Part shown: positions 35,937 to 45,156 of the stretch, one piece after another
Layout of the letters: each line of letters begins with the position of its first letter
Position numbering within the stretch: the stretch's first letter is position 1
Source of the DNA: Rhodanobacter sp. B04
GTDB lineage: Bacteria > Pseudomonadota > Gammaproteobacteria > Xanthomonadales > Rhodanobacteraceae
Assembly: GCF_002001125.1 (NCBI RefSeq)
Contig: NZ_MUNV01000005.1
Coordinates: forward strand, 434,001-498,000
DNA length: 64,000 nucleotides
Direction: 5' to 3'
Notes under the pieces: model-generated
What the model was told of the DNA's origin: nothing
Databases searched by the model: none
What the model saw: only the letters and a program-made list of their open reading frames with translations
Program-made: the position numbers and the translations under genes

Positions 35937-36806
35937 GTGCCTGCACCGTTGCCCGACGCGGAACTGGAACAGATCGAACTGGACCTGTTCCTGCAGGCGC
36001 TCAAGCGCCGGCATGGCCATGATTTCAGCGAGTACGCACCCGCCTCGCTGACACGGCGGGTGCGCCAGCTGGTGCACACCCACCACTGCGGCAGCATCAG
36101 CGCGCTCACCGCACGCCTGCTGCACGAACCGGATTTCGTGCCCCTGGTGATCCAGGGCCTGTCGGTGCCGGTGTCGGAGATGTTCCGCGACCCGCCGGTG
36201 TTCCGCGCCCTGCGTCAGCATGTGCTGCCGGTACTGGCGTCGTATCCGCAGATCACCATCTGGCAGGCAGGCTGCGCACACGGGCAGGAGGTTTACTCGC
36301 TGGCCATCCTGCTGGAAGAGGCCGGGCTGTACGAGCGCAGCCATATCTTTGCGACCGACTTCAACGCCGATGCCCTGCAGCGGGCGCAGGAAGGCATCTA
36401 CCCGGCACGGGATGCCCAGCTGTGGTCACGCAACTACCTGCTGGCCGGCGGCGGCCAGTCGCTGGCCAGCTATTACAGTGCCCGCTACGACTTCATCAAG
36501 TTGAACCAGCGGCTGCGCCGCCACATCACCTTCGCCAATCACAACCTGGTGACCGACAAGGTGTTCTGCGAGGCGCATCTGGTGTTGTGCCGCAATGTGC
36601 TGATCTATTTCTCCAATCCGCTGCAGAACCGTACGCTGGCACTGTTTCGCGACAGCCTGGTGCGCGGCGGCCATCTCTGCCTGGGCATGCGGGAATCGCT
36701 GGATTTCGCCCCGACGGCAGGCGATTTCACCGCCGTCGATGCCGCCCTGCGACTTTACCGGCGCAACAGTCAGCCAGCTCTGGAGGAACACGATGGAACG
36801 GCCTGA
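35937..36806 (+). CDS. CheR-type protein methyltransferase
   Basis: A 289-residue CheR-family protein. It has the N-terminal helical part with LTRRVRQLVHTH, VPVSEMFRDPPVFRALRQHV, the SAM site IWQAGCAHGQEVYSLAILL, IFATDFNADALQRAQEGIYP and the catalytic-domain end LVLCRNVLIYFSNPLQNRTL. GTG 35937 is taken as the start because it lies five bases after the kinase stop and gives the usual N-terminus. CheR methylates receptor glutamates with SAM; no chemoreceptor gene is nearby, so the kinase itself or another protein may be the substrate (inference). It overlaps cheB by 14 bases. Confidence 0.88.
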   Translation: MPAPLPDAELEQIELDLFLQALKRRHGHDFSEYAPASLTRRVRQLVHTHHCGSISALTARLLHEPDFVPLVIQGLSVPVSEMFRDPPVFRALRQHVLPVLASYPQITIWQAGCAHGQEVYSLAILLEEAGLYERSHIFATDFNADALQRAQEGIYPARDAQLWSRNYLLAGGGQSLASYYSARYDFIKLNQRLRRHITFANHNLVTDKVFCEAHLVLCRNVLIYFSNPLQNRTLALFRDSLVRGGHLCLGMRESLDFAPTAGDFTAVDAALRLYRRNSQPALEEHDGTA

Positions 36807-37359
36807 GGCTATCGTGATCGGCTGCTCAAAAGGTGGCTTCAACGCACTCAAGCTTTTGCTGGACGCGCTAGACCCGCAGCTGCCGCAGGCCGTGCTGGTG
36901 TGCTGCCATACCGCCAGCGGTGCCGGCGTGCTGGCTGGCCTGCTCGCCGCCCATTCGGCGCTGCCGGTGATCGAGGCAACCGAACGGCAGCCGGCCAGAC
37001 CCGGCGTCGTGCATGTGGCCCCAGGCGGATATCACCTGTTGCTGGAACACGACCGGCACTTCGCGCTGTCGGTGGACGAACAGGTGTGTTTCTCGCGGCC
37101 GTCCATCGACGTGTTGTTCGACTCTGCAGCGGATACCTATCACGCGGCATTGATCGGCGTGGTGTTAACTGGTGCCAACCGCGACGGTGCCCATGGCCTG
37201 GCGCAGATCCGCGCCCATGGCGGCCTTGCGGTAGTACAGGAACCTGCCAGTGCCGAAGCGGCAGCGATGCCACAGGCCGCGCTGGATATCGCCGGCGCCG
37301 ACTACTGCATGCCACTGGAACAGATTGCTCCGCTGCTCAACCGCCTCTGCCTGACATGA
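36793..37359 (+). CDS. Stand-alone CheB methylesterase domain
   Basis: A 188-residue protein equal to the catalytic half of CheB without a receiver. The expected triad is S12 (IGCSKGG), H39 (CCHTASG) and D131 (LTGANRDGAHGL). The motifs differ from classical CheB: GASTGG has become GCSKGG, and the QHMP motif around the histidine has become CCHTA, so activity or substrate may have shifted. GGAGG lies before ATG 36793, which is inside the end of cheR; the stop overlaps the next gene by four bases. Without a receiver its activity may be constitutive or set by a partner. Confidence 0.87.
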   Translation: MERPEAIVIGCSKGGFNALKLLLDALDPQLPQAVLVCCHTASGAGVLAGLLAAHSALPVIEATERQPARPGVVHVAPGGYHLLLEHDRHFALSVDEQVCFSRPSIDVLFDSAADTYHAALIGVVLTGANRDGAHGLAQIRAHGGLAVVQEPASAEAAAMPQAALDIAGADYCMPLEQIAPLLNRLCLT

Positions 37360-38357
37360 ATGCCATGCTCCCGAAAATCCTGGTCGTCGACGATACGCAC
37401 GCCAACCTGGTTGCGATGCGCCGCCTGCTTGCACAGAGTGGCGCGCAGATCTTCGAGGCGCGCAGCGGCAACGAAGCGCTGGCATTGTGCCTGGACCACC
37501 AGTTCGCGCTGATCCTGCTCGACGTCAACATGCCCGACATGGATGGCTTCGAGGTGGCCGCCCTGCTTGGCGAAGCCGAGCAGCTGCGCGAGACCCCGAT
37601 CATCTTCGTCACCGCGGCGTATGCCGACGACCTGAACCGGCTCAAGGGGTACCGCTCGGGCGCCGTGGACTACATCGCCAAGCCGATCAACGACGCGATC
37701 CTGCAATCCAAGGTGCGCGTTTTCCTGGAGCTGTACGCGGCGCGTGCCGAGCTGCAGCAGACCATGGCCGAGCTGGCCGAGCGCAACCACCAGCTGACCC
37801 AGGAAATTGCCGAGCGCGAACTGATCGAGGCGATGGTCCGCCATCAGGCCAGCCACGACATGCTGACCGGCCTGCCCAACCGCATGCTGTTCCATGATCG
37901 GCTGCATGTCGCGATCCAGCGCGCGCAGCGCCACCATGATCGCTTCGCGCTGGCCTGCATCGACATCGACGGCTTCAAGAATGTCAACGACACCCATGGC
38001 CACCCGGCCGGCGATGCGCTGCTGCAGGAAATCGCCGCGCGGCTGTTGACCCATCTGCGCGGCAACGACACTGTGGCACGACTCGGTGGCGACGAGTTCG
38101 CACTGATCCTGGAGGACATCGAAGACCCGCAGCGGGCGCTGGAACTCTGCCAGAAGCTTTGCGTGGCGCTGGGCGAGCCCTACACGCTGCGTGTCAACGG
38201 CCGTTCGGTGAATGTCCGGATTGGCGCCAGCATCGGCATCGCGGCCTATCTGCCCAGTGAGCGGCCCGACGCCGACGAGCAGCTGATCCAGAACGCCGAC
38301 CGCGCGATGTACGAAGCCAAGCGCGGCGGCAAGAATCGTTGCGTGCTGGCGAGCTGA
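37356..38357 (+). CDS. Response regulator with diguanylate cyclase output (REC-GGDEF)
   Basis: A 333-residue protein. The N-terminal receiver (about 8-125) has phospho-acceptor D56 in LILLDVNMPDMDGF and the conserved KPI lysine; a coiled coil (about 130-165) leads to GGDEF with HDMLTGLPNRMLFHDRL and the active site GGDEF at 244-248. It should make cyclic di-GMP when phosphorylated, most simply by the hybrid kinase of the same operon. No RxxD inhibitory site is obvious before GGDEF (the sequence is DTVARL). Start ATG 37356 overlaps the cheB stop. Confidence 0.93.
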   Translation: MNAMLPKILVVDDTHANLVAMRRLLAQSGAQIFEARSGNEALALCLDHQFALILLDVNMPDMDGFEVAALLGEAEQLRETPIIFVTAAYADDLNRLKGYRSGAVDYIAKPINDAILQSKVRVFLELYAARAELQQTMAELAERNHQLTQEIAERELIEAMVRHQASHDMLTGLPNRMLFHDRLHVAIQRAQRHHDRFALACIDIDGFKNVNDTHGHPAGDALLQEIAARLLTHLRGNDTVARLGGDEFALILEDIEDPQRALELCQKLCVALGEPYTLRVNGRSVNVRIGASIGIAAYLPSERPDADEQLIQNADRAMYEAKRGGKNRCVLAS

Positions 38358-38400
38358 ACTTTTCTGCCCGGCAGATCACGGCGCAACACGGTCCACACGC

Positions 38401-38874
38401 TCAGGCGTGCCTGCGTGGCGACACCCACATCATGACGCGCGCGCGGAAAACCGCCTCGCCGGCGGCATCGGTGACTTGCACGTCGACCGGCCATTCATGA
38501 CCATCCCCGGATGCGCTGGCCGCGATCGCAGGCGTGGCGACTCCACGCAAGCTGCCCACGGCCTTTTTCAGGTATTCGACCGTCATGCCCTTGGGAATCC
38601 AGCGCATTTCCGGCGGGATCGTCGCCTCGGTCATCACCCCGGCGCTGAGCTCGGCCAGGTTGCACAACGCGATCGCATGCACGGTGCCGATGTGGTTGTG
38701 CACGCGCCGCCGGTCGCGGATGCGCACTTCGCATCGGCCCGGCTCCAGCGCCACGAACCGCGGCGCGATGGTGGCGAAGTATGGCGCCTTGAGGCACACC
38801 AGCCGCGAGAAGATCCAGTGACCCGCCGGCCAGCGCGTGATGCGGCGGTACAGCGACAGCACAGACGCACTCAT
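38401..38874 (-). CDS. DUF4442 hotdog-fold protein (thioesterase-like)
   Basis: A 157-residue protein with LKAPYFATIAPRFVALEPGR, the HNHIGTVHAIALCNLAELSAG helix motif and MTVEYLKKAVGSLRGVA, as in DUF4442 proteins related to PaaI-type acyl-CoA thioesterases. Start ATG 38874 has GGGAGA about seven bases upstream; the frame is open to 38931. It lies downstream of fadE on the same strand with 95 bases between, consistent with a role in acyl-CoA metabolism (inference). Confidence 0.78.
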   Translation of the reverse strand: MSASVLSLYRRITRWPAGHWIFSRLVCLKAPYFATIAPRFVALEPGRCEVRIRDRRRVHNHIGTVHAIALCNLAELSAGVMTEATIPPEMRWIPKGMTVEYLKKAVGSLRGVATPAIAASASGDGHEWPVDVQVTDAAGEAVFRARVMMWVSPRRHA

Positions 38875-38969
38875 CCGCCATTCTCCCGGTAGCAGGTACT
38901 CAGACAGCCATCGGCCCGCGCCGGATGCCATGCGGAGACATTCAGCGCGGGCCGACTACGCGTTCGGAA

Positions 38970-41438
38970 CTACGCAGCGTTGGCCAGCTTCTTCCCGTCC
39001 GCACGCGTCTTGAACGCGCGCAGTTCGTCGGGCTCGAAGTCGTCCACCGAGATGAACTCGAACACGCCTTCGCGCACGCGCTTGAGCAGCGCCGCCTCGA
39101 TGGCATTGATCACGCCTGCCTGCTCGGCCTCGACCAGCTGGTCGAGGTAATCGTGCGACTTGAACTGACCGCTCTTCTGCGCCTTGGCGAACTTGCGGTC
39201 GACCGGCTCGGCGAGGATCACGTCCGGCAGCAGGGCGTGCATGCGACCTACCGTGTTGTTGGCCGTCGGCGTCAGGTACACCCATTCCAGCAGGCGGTCG
39301 CGCGCCTCGCTGGGCGCGGTGATCAACGCGGCAACCCGACGGCCCAGGCGATCGGACGGCGGCACTTCACGGCGACCGAACGGGAACACCAACGCGCGCA
39401 GCAGCCAGGACACCGGACGCACCGGAAAATTGCGGATCGCTCCGTCCAGTGCCATCTGCATATTCCATACGCATTCGTGGAATGCCCAGGCCAGCAACGG
39501 GCGATCCGCTTCCGGGCGGCCGGTATCCTCGTAACGCTTGAGCATGGCACTGGCGATGTACAAATAGCTCAACACGTCGCCGAGACGCGCGGACAGCTTC
39601 TCCTTGAACTTCAACTTGCCGCCGAGCACACCCATGAACACATCGGCGCACAGCGCCAGCGCAGCGGAATAACGATCGAGCTTGCGGTAATAACGACGCG
39701 TATAGGCATCGCCGGCAGCGTCGCCGATACGCGAGCCGGTAACGCCCATGGCGAAGCTGCGCACCGCGTTGGACAGGCCAAAACCGATGTGGCCGAACAG
39801 CAGGCGATCGAACGTCTTCAGCTGTTCGCCGCGATCGGTGATCGCCAACGTCTGCATTTCCTTCAGCACGTATGGATGGCAGCGGATCGCACCCTGACCG
39901 AAGATCATCAGGCTGCGCGTCATGATGTTGGCGCCCTCCACCGTGATCGCGATCGGCACGCCTTCCCAGGCGCGGCCGGCGTAGTTCTTCGGACCAAGCT
40001 GCACCGCCTTGCCGCCGAGCACGTCCATCGCGTCGCCAGCGATGCGCCGGCCCCACTCGGTGGCATGGTACTTGGCGATCGCCGACGGCACCGCCGGCTT
40101 CTCGCCGCGATCAACCGCGGCGGCAGTAGCACGCGACAGCGCGGCGGTGGCGTAGGTCAGCCCGCCGATGCGCGCCAGCGCCTCTTCCACGCCCTCGAAG
40201 CGTGCGATCGCCAAACCGAACTGCTTGCGCATGCGCGCATACGCTCCGACCGAGGCGACGGCGGCACGCACACCGCCAGTGGCGTTGGACGGCAGCGAAA
40301 TCGCGCGTCCCACCGACAGGCACTCGACCAGCATGCGCCAGCCGTGGCCGGCCATGTGAGGGCCGCCGATCAGCGTGGACAGCGGCACGAACATGTCCTT
40401 GCCATGGATCGGACCGTTCTGGAACGGCACGTTCAGCGGGAAGTGGCGACGGCCGATCTGCAGGCCCGGCGTCGCGCGCGGCAGCAGCGCCAGCGTGATG
40501 CCGAGATCTTCCTTCTCGCCGAGCAGGTGCTCGGGGTCATACATGCGGAAGGCCAGGCCCACCACGGTCGCGACCGGCGCCAGCGTGATGTAGCGCTTGT
40601 CGAAGGTGAGCTTGATGCCGACCGTCTCGACGCCATCGACGACCTGCTTGCAGACGATGCCGAAGTCGGGAATCGAGGTGGCATCGGAACCGGCATACGG
40701 ACCGGTCAGCGCGAAACAGGGGATTTCCTCGCCCACCGCCAGCCGTGGCAGGTAGTGATTCTTCTGCTCGTCGCTACCGTAGTGCAGCAGCAGCTCGGCC
40801 GGCCCGAGCGAGTTCGGCACCGCGACGGTCGAGGCCACCGTGGCCGACATCGTCGCCAGCTTCTGCAGCACCGCCGAGTGCGCCAGCGCGGAGAACTGCA
40901 GGCCGCCGTACTGCTTCGGGATGATCATGCCGAAGAAACGGTTTTTCTTGATGAACTCCCACACGTTCGGCGGCAGGTCGGCCAGTTCGTGGGTGATCTG
41001 CCAGTCGTCGATCATCCCGCACAGTTCTTCCACCGGGCCGTCGAGGAAAGCCTGCTCCTCCACGCTCAGCTCGGGCTTGGGCTGCTTCAGCAATTCGTGC
41101 CAGTCCGGCTTGCCGGAGAACAGCTCGCCCTCGAAACCGACGGTGCCCGCTTCCAGTGCGGTCTGCTCGGTCTCGGACAGCTTCGGCGTGACCTTGGCGA
41201 ACAGTTTCAGCAGCGGCGCGCTGATCTGCCGGCGTCGAAAATCCACCATCAGCAGCGGCACCGCGATCACGGCCTCGATGATCAGCAGGATCACCGTCGT
41301 CCATGGCGCATGCACGATCAGGCCGACCACCAGCGTGACGACGGTCGTGGCGATCGCCCAGGTACGCAGGCTGCTGCGGTGGTAGGCGCAGGCACCGGTG
41401 GCAATCAAGGCCGCCAGCAGGGTCAGTATCACGGACAT
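38970..41438 (-). CDS. fadE: Acyl-CoA dehydrogenase FadE (large type)
   Basis: An 822-residue enzyme, the FadE size class (E. coli about 814). Two N-terminal hydrophobic helices (about 1-18 and 26-66) precede the flavin domain with ALTGPYAGSDA, ITLAPVATVVGLAFRMYDPE, SLPSNATGGVRAAVASVGAYARMRKQF-type helices and the GPKNYAGRAWEGVPIAITVEGANI region near the catalytic base. It carries out the first step of fatty acid beta-oxidation at the inner membrane. Start ATG 41438 has GAGG eight bases upstream. The alpha/beta hydrolase stops 13 bases upstream, so both are probably one operon under the divergent TetR. Confidence 0.94.
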   Translation of the reverse strand: MSVILTLLAALIATGACAYHRSSLRTWAIATTVVTLVVGLIVHAPWTTVILLIIEAVIAVPLLMVDFRRRQISAPLLKLFAKVTPKLSETEQTALEAGTVGFEGELFSGKPDWHELLKQPKPELSVEEQAFLDGPVEELCGMIDDWQITHELADLPPNVWEFIKKNRFFGMIIPKQYGGLQFSALAHSAVLQKLATMSATVASTVAVPNSLGPAELLLHYGSDEQKNHYLPRLAVGEEIPCFALTGPYAGSDATSIPDFGIVCKQVVDGVETVGIKLTFDKRYITLAPVATVVGLAFRMYDPEHLLGEKEDLGITLALLPRATPGLQIGRRHFPLNVPFQNGPIHGKDMFVPLSTLIGGPHMAGHGWRMLVECLSVGRAISLPSNATGGVRAAVASVGAYARMRKQFGLAIARFEGVEEALARIGGLTYATAALSRATAAAVDRGEKPAVPSAIAKYHATEWGRRIAGDAMDVLGGKAVQLGPKNYAGRAWEGVPIAITVEGANIMTRSLMIFGQGAIRCHPYVLKEMQTLAITDRGEQLKTFDRLLFGHIGFGLSNAVRSFAMGVTGSRIGDAAGDAYTRRYYRKLDRYSAALALCADVFMGVLGGKLKFKEKLSARLGDVLSYLYIASAMLKRYEDTGRPEADRPLLAWAFHECVWNMQMALDGAIRNFPVRPVSWLLRALVFPFGRREVPPSDRLGRRVAALITAPSEARDRLLEWVYLTPTANNTVGRMHALLPDVILAEPVDRKFAKAQKSGQFKSHDYLDQLVEAEQAGVINAIEAALLKRVREGVFEFISVDDFEPDELRAFKTRADGKKLANAA

Positions 41439-41451
41439 CTTCAGTACCTCA

Positions 41452-42366
41452 TCACGGTTGAGCAGCACCGGCACAGGGCCGGGCCTCGGGTTGATCCAGA
41501 CTCTGCACGAAACGGACGACTTCGCGCGTGAATGCGTCATTCGCGTCGCCCGCCACCATGTGGGTGGCATGCGGCAGTTCCACATGCCGGGCATGCGGCA
41601 CCAGTTGCAGGAATTCGTCGACCGTGCTGCGCGACACCACGTCGCTGCGCGCCCCCGAAAGCAGCAGCACCGGCACGTCGATCTTCACCGCGGCGGCCTG
41701 CAGGCGCGGCTGGTAACGCTCGCTCTCCTGCACGAGGTCGCCGGCCAGCAGGGCCGGATCCCAGTGCCAGCGCAGCCGGCCGTCGGCGCCTTCGCGCAGC
41801 AGCGGGCGCAATTGCTCCTCGCTCTTGCGCTCGCGTCGCTGCGGCAGGTACGCGGCGATCTGTTCGGCCGCCTCGGCATAGTCGGCAAAACCGTCCGGAT
41901 GCGCCTGCATGAAGGCCAGGATGCGTTCCACCCCGGCGGTTTCCCAGCGCGGCGTGATGTCGACCAGCACCAGCGCACGGAATGGCGACGGATGCATCTC
42001 GCCTGCAGTCACGATCCCGAGCAGGCCGCCCATCGAGGCACCCACCAGGATCGGCGGTTGCGGCTGGGCCGCGGCCAGCCGCAACAGGTCGTCGGCGAAC
42101 TGGTTCATGTGATACCCACGTCGAGGGTCCGCGCCGTCGACCAAGCGATCACTTTCACCATGGCCGCGGCTGTCGAACGTCACGCAGCGGCAACCCGCGG
42201 CCGCCAGCGCCGCCGCCACGTCATTCCACGCACCGCGGGTCTGGCCGAAACCATGCGCAAACAACAGCGTCGGCCGGCCGGCCGGATGGTGCGTTTCCAC
42301 CGCCAGCAGCAGATCCGCCACCGGAAAGCGCTCGAGCACGGCCAGGTTGTCGACAAGGTTTACCAT
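41452..42366 (-). CDS. Alpha/beta hydrolase
   Basis: A 304-residue hydrolase with the oxyanion motif FAHGFGQTRGAW, the nucleophile serine in VGASMGGLLGI, an acid in LLSGARSDVVSR and the histidine in ELPHATHMVAGD. Such enzymes split esters, thioesters or C-C bonds; the substrate is not visible. Start ATG 42366 is chosen over an upstream TTG. It precedes fadE by 13 bases and is divergent from a TetR gene, an arrangement typical of locally regulated lipid catabolism genes. Confidence 0.87.
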   Translation of the reverse strand: MVNLVDNLAVLERFPVADLLLAVETHHPAGRPTLLFAHGFGQTRGAWNDVAAALAAAGCRCVTFDSRGHGESDRLVDGADPRRGYHMNQFADDLLRLAAAQPQPPILVGASMGGLLGIVTAGEMHPSPFRALVLVDITPRWETAGVERILAFMQAHPDGFADYAEAAEQIAAYLPQRRERKSEEQLRPLLREGADGRLRWHWDPALLAGDLVQESERYQPRLQAAAVKIDVPVLLLSGARSDVVSRSTVDEFLQLVPHARHVELPHATHMVAGDANDAFTREVVRFVQSLDQPEARPCAGAAQP

Positions 42367-42380
42367 ACGGATGAGTATGG
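42363..42380. promoter_or_regulatory. Inverted repeat CCATAC-N6-GTATGG at the hydrolase start (candidate TetR operator)
   Basis: Perfect six-base arms (42363-42368 and 42375-42380) lie over the hydrolase start codon. The half-site CCATAC occurs again just before the TetR gene (about 42498-42503). Both are in the 141-base divergent region. Confidence 0.4.
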
Positions 42381-42507
42381 ATCGCTCCGGCAAGCGTCGT
42401 CAATACTTGCGCGCGATGAGCCACCGATCGATGCCGAAAATCCATTCATTTCAGACACCTTGCACCCCGCAGATTACAAACCGGCGGGGTATCGCTACCA
42501 TACGTGG

Positions 42508-43086
42508 ATGAATGTCAGCAGCAAGCCAGAACGTACCCGCCTGTCCGCCGAGGACTGGGAACTCGCCGCCCTGCACTTGATCGCCGAACAGGGCGTCGGC
42601 GCCCTGGCCGTGGAGGCACTGGCACGCCAGCTAGGCGTCACCAAGGGCAGTTTCTACTGGCATTTCCGTACCCGCGAAGCCCTGTTGCAAGCGGCGCTGG
42701 AGCGCTGGGAGCAATACGGCGAGCGTGAAGTGCTCGGCCAGATCGAGCAGATCGCCGACCCGCGCAAGCGCCTGCCCGAGCTGTTCCGCCGGGTCGCACA
42801 CGAGCTGCAGCCGCATCGCGTGTATGCCGCCCTGCTGAAAGCACTGGATCACCCGCAAGTGGTGCCCGTGATGGCGCGTGTCTCGCAACGACGGATGGAG
42901 TTCCTGACCACCGCCTATCGCGAAGCCGGCCTGCCGGCCCCCGAGGCGCTCAACCGTGCGCGGCTGACCTATGCCGCCTACGTCGGCTTCCTGCAGCTGA
43001 ACTTCACGCTGGGCCTGCCGCGGATCAACCACGAGGAATTCGACGCCTACGTCGAACACATGATCGCGACCTTGATTCCGGTCTGA
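42508..43086 (+). CDS. TetR/AcrR-family transcriptional regulator
   Basis: A 192-residue regulator. The helix-turn-helix is LIAEQGVGALAVEALARQLGVTKGSFYWHF, a textbook TetR DNA-binding domain (residues about 16-60), followed by a helical ligand domain. ATG 42508 has no strong ribosome binding site, but the N-terminus fits the family. It is divergent from the hydrolase-fadE unit and probably represses it; ligand unknown, perhaps an acyl-CoA or fatty acid. Confidence 0.9.
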   Translation: MNVSSKPERTRLSAEDWELAALHLIAEQGVGALAVEALARQLGVTKGSFYWHFRTREALLQAALERWEQYGEREVLGQIEQIADPRKRLPELFRRVAHELQPHRVYAALLKALDHPQVVPVMARVSQRRMEFLTTAYREAGLPAPEALNRARLTYAAYVGFLQLNFTLGLPRINHEEFDAYVEHMIATLIPV

Positions 43087-43107
43087 TATGCCTCGCAGCA
43101 TGCCCGC

Positions 43108-43131
43108 ACGGCGCCGTCTGGCGCCGTTTTT
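43108..43131 (+). terminator. Rho-independent terminator after the TetR gene
   Basis: ACGGCGCC (43108-43115), loop GTCT, GGCGCCGT (43120-43127) and a run of T, 21 bases after the stop. Confidence 0.9.
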
Positions 43132-43212
43132 GTTGCATGGAACCTTGCAATACCAGTTCACGCAAACTACCGTTTCGGTTCCTTTTTTTCCTAAGACCTT
43201 ATGAGGGACACG

Positions 43213-45012
43213 ATGGCGAGCAAGCTGGCAGCACTCGAGCACTGGGTGAACGAGGTGGCGGCACTGACCCGCCCCGCGAAGATTCACTGGTGCGACGGCT
43301 CCGATGCGGAATACCGGCTGCTCGTGCAGCAGATGCTGGCCGATGGCACCCTGATCGAGCTGAACCAGCAGACCCACCCCGGCTGCTACCTGCATCGCTC
43401 CCATCCCACCGACGTGGCCCGCGTCGAGCACCTCACCCTGGTCTGCCATCCGCAGCAGGAAGACGCCGGCCCGAACAACCACTGGATGGATCCGGTCGAG
43501 GCGCACGCGAAGATCGACGCGCTGTTCGACGGCAGCATGGAAGGCCGCACCATGTACGTGATCCCGTACTGCATGGGGCCGATCGATTCTCCGCTGGCCC
43601 GCTGCGGCGTGGAGATCACCGACAGCGCGTACGTGGTCGCCAACATGAAGATCATGACCCGCATGGGTGCCGCCGCGCAGGCGCGGATCGAGCGCGAGGG
43701 ACTGCTCTCGAACGGGATGTTCATCAAGGGCCTGCATTGCACCGGCGAACTGGATCCGGAGCGCCGCTTCATCATGCACTTCCCGGACGAGCTGTCGATC
43801 AAGTCCTACGGCTCCGGCTATGGCGGCAACGCCCTGCTGGGCAAGAAGTGCCACGCGCTGCGCATCGCCAGCCACCAGGCCCGCAGCGAAGGTTGGCTGG
43901 CCGAACACATGCTGATCGTCGGCATCGAGAACCCGCAGGGCGAGACGCATTACATCGCCGCGGCCTTCCCGTCCGCCTGCGGCAAGACCAACCTCGCCAT
44001 GCTGATCCCACCGGAAGGTTATCGCCGCGATGGCTGGAAGGTATGGACCGTGGGCGACGACATCTGCTGGATGCGCCCCGGCGCAGATGGACGTCTGTAT
44101 GCGATCAACCCCGAGGCCGGCTTCTTCGGCGTGGCGCCGGGCACCAGCCATGCGACCAATCCGAATGCGCTGAAGAGCATCGCGCACGACACCATCTTCA
44201 CCAACGTCGCCGTCACCGCCGACAACCAGCCATGGTGGGAAGGCCTGCCCGGCACGCCGGTCACCGACTGGCAGGGGCGCCCATACGATCCGGCCAACGG
44301 CCCGGCGGCGCACCCCAACTCGCGCTTCACGGTCAGCGCAAGGCAATGCCCGACCTGGTCGGAGCAGGCCGAGGCAGCGCAGGGCGTACCGATCAGCGCC
44401 ATCGTGTTCGGTGGTCGCCGCCCCTCGCTGCTGCCGCTGGTGATGGAAGCGCGCGACTGGACCCACGGCGTGCTGATGGGCGCCGCGATGGGCTCGGAAA
44501 CCACGGCTGCCGCCACCGGCGCGGTCGGTGTGCTGCGTCGCGACTCGATGGCGATGAAGCCGTTCTGCGGCTATCACTACGGCGACTATTTCGCGCACTG
44601 GCTGTCGCTCGACCAACCCGGTGCCAAGCTGCCGAAGATCTTCCACGTCAACTGGTTCCGCAAGGGCGCGGACGGCAAGTTCCTGTGGCCTGGCTTTGGC
44701 GACAACCTGCGCGTGCTGGAATGGATGATCAACCGCGTCGAGGAGCGCGTCGATGGCGTCGAAACACCGATCGGCATCCTGCCGGACACCGGCGAACTGA
44801 AGCTGGACGGACTCGCGCTCGAGCGCGACCGGCTCGACGAACTGCTCGACGTGGACCATGCCGGCTGGCAGCTCGAACTGGCCGCGATCGGCGAATACCT
44901 GGACAGCTTCGGAACACGCCTGCCGGCGCATTTGCGTCGTGAACAACAGCGCGTGGCCAGCGCGCTCGCTGCAGCCGCCGGTCAGCCCAGGCGGGAAGCC
45001 GCAGCCTCCTGA
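43213..45012 (+). CDS. pckG: Phosphoenolpyruvate carboxykinase (GTP)
   Basis: A 599-residue enzyme of the GTP-dependent type. The P-loop FPSACGKTNLAM carries the hyper-reactive cysteine C256 and K258; EHMLIVGIENPQG, DDICWMRPGADGRLYAINPE, IVFGGRRPS and FHVNWFRKG are family signatures. It converts oxaloacetate and GTP to PEP, the first step of gluconeogenesis. Start ATG 43213 is preferred to ATG 43201, because GAGGGA lies four bases before the former and nothing precedes the latter. Two hairpins isolate the gene on both sides. Confidence 0.96.
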   Translation: MASKLAALEHWVNEVAALTRPAKIHWCDGSDAEYRLLVQQMLADGTLIELNQQTHPGCYLHRSHPTDVARVEHLTLVCHPQQEDAGPNNHWMDPVEAHAKIDALFDGSMEGRTMYVIPYCMGPIDSPLARCGVEITDSAYVVANMKIMTRMGAAAQARIEREGLLSNGMFIKGLHCTGELDPERRFIMHFPDELSIKSYGSGYGGNALLGKKCHALRIASHQARSEGWLAEHMLIVGIENPQGETHYIAAAFPSACGKTNLAMLIPPEGYRRDGWKVWTVGDDICWMRPGADGRLYAINPEAGFFGVAPGTSHATNPNALKSIAHDTIFTNVAVTADNQPWWEGLPGTPVTDWQGRPYDPANGPAAHPNSRFTVSARQCPTWSEQAEAAQGVPISAIVFGGRRPSLLPLVMEARDWTHGVLMGAAMGSETTAAATGAVGVLRRDSMAMKPFCGYHYGDYFAHWLSLDQPGAKLPKIFHVNWFRKGADGKFLWPGFGDNLRVLEWMINRVEERVDGVETPIGILPDTGELKLDGLALERDRLDELLDVDHAGWQLELAAIGEYLDSFGTRLPAHLRREQQRVASALAAAAGQPRREAAAS

Positions 45013-45023
45013 GCGGGCGCCCA

Positions 45024-45052
45024 CACAGGCCGGTCCGCACGACCGGTCTGTG
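45024..45052 (+). terminator. Hairpin after pckG (probable terminator without U-run)
   Basis: CACAGGCCGGTC (45024-45035) pairs with GACCGGTCTGTG (45041-45052) over twelve positions with one G-U pair. No T-run follows, so it may need Rho or only protect the mRNA end. Confidence 0.5.
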
Positions 45053-45156
45053 CAGGCGTGATTGCGCCGCCCAACCCGCCTCGTGCAAACCCTTTCGCGC
45101 GACCGCGCATCCAAGCTGGCAAGATGATCGCCGCCTGCCCTGCCATTGGAAGCTCC

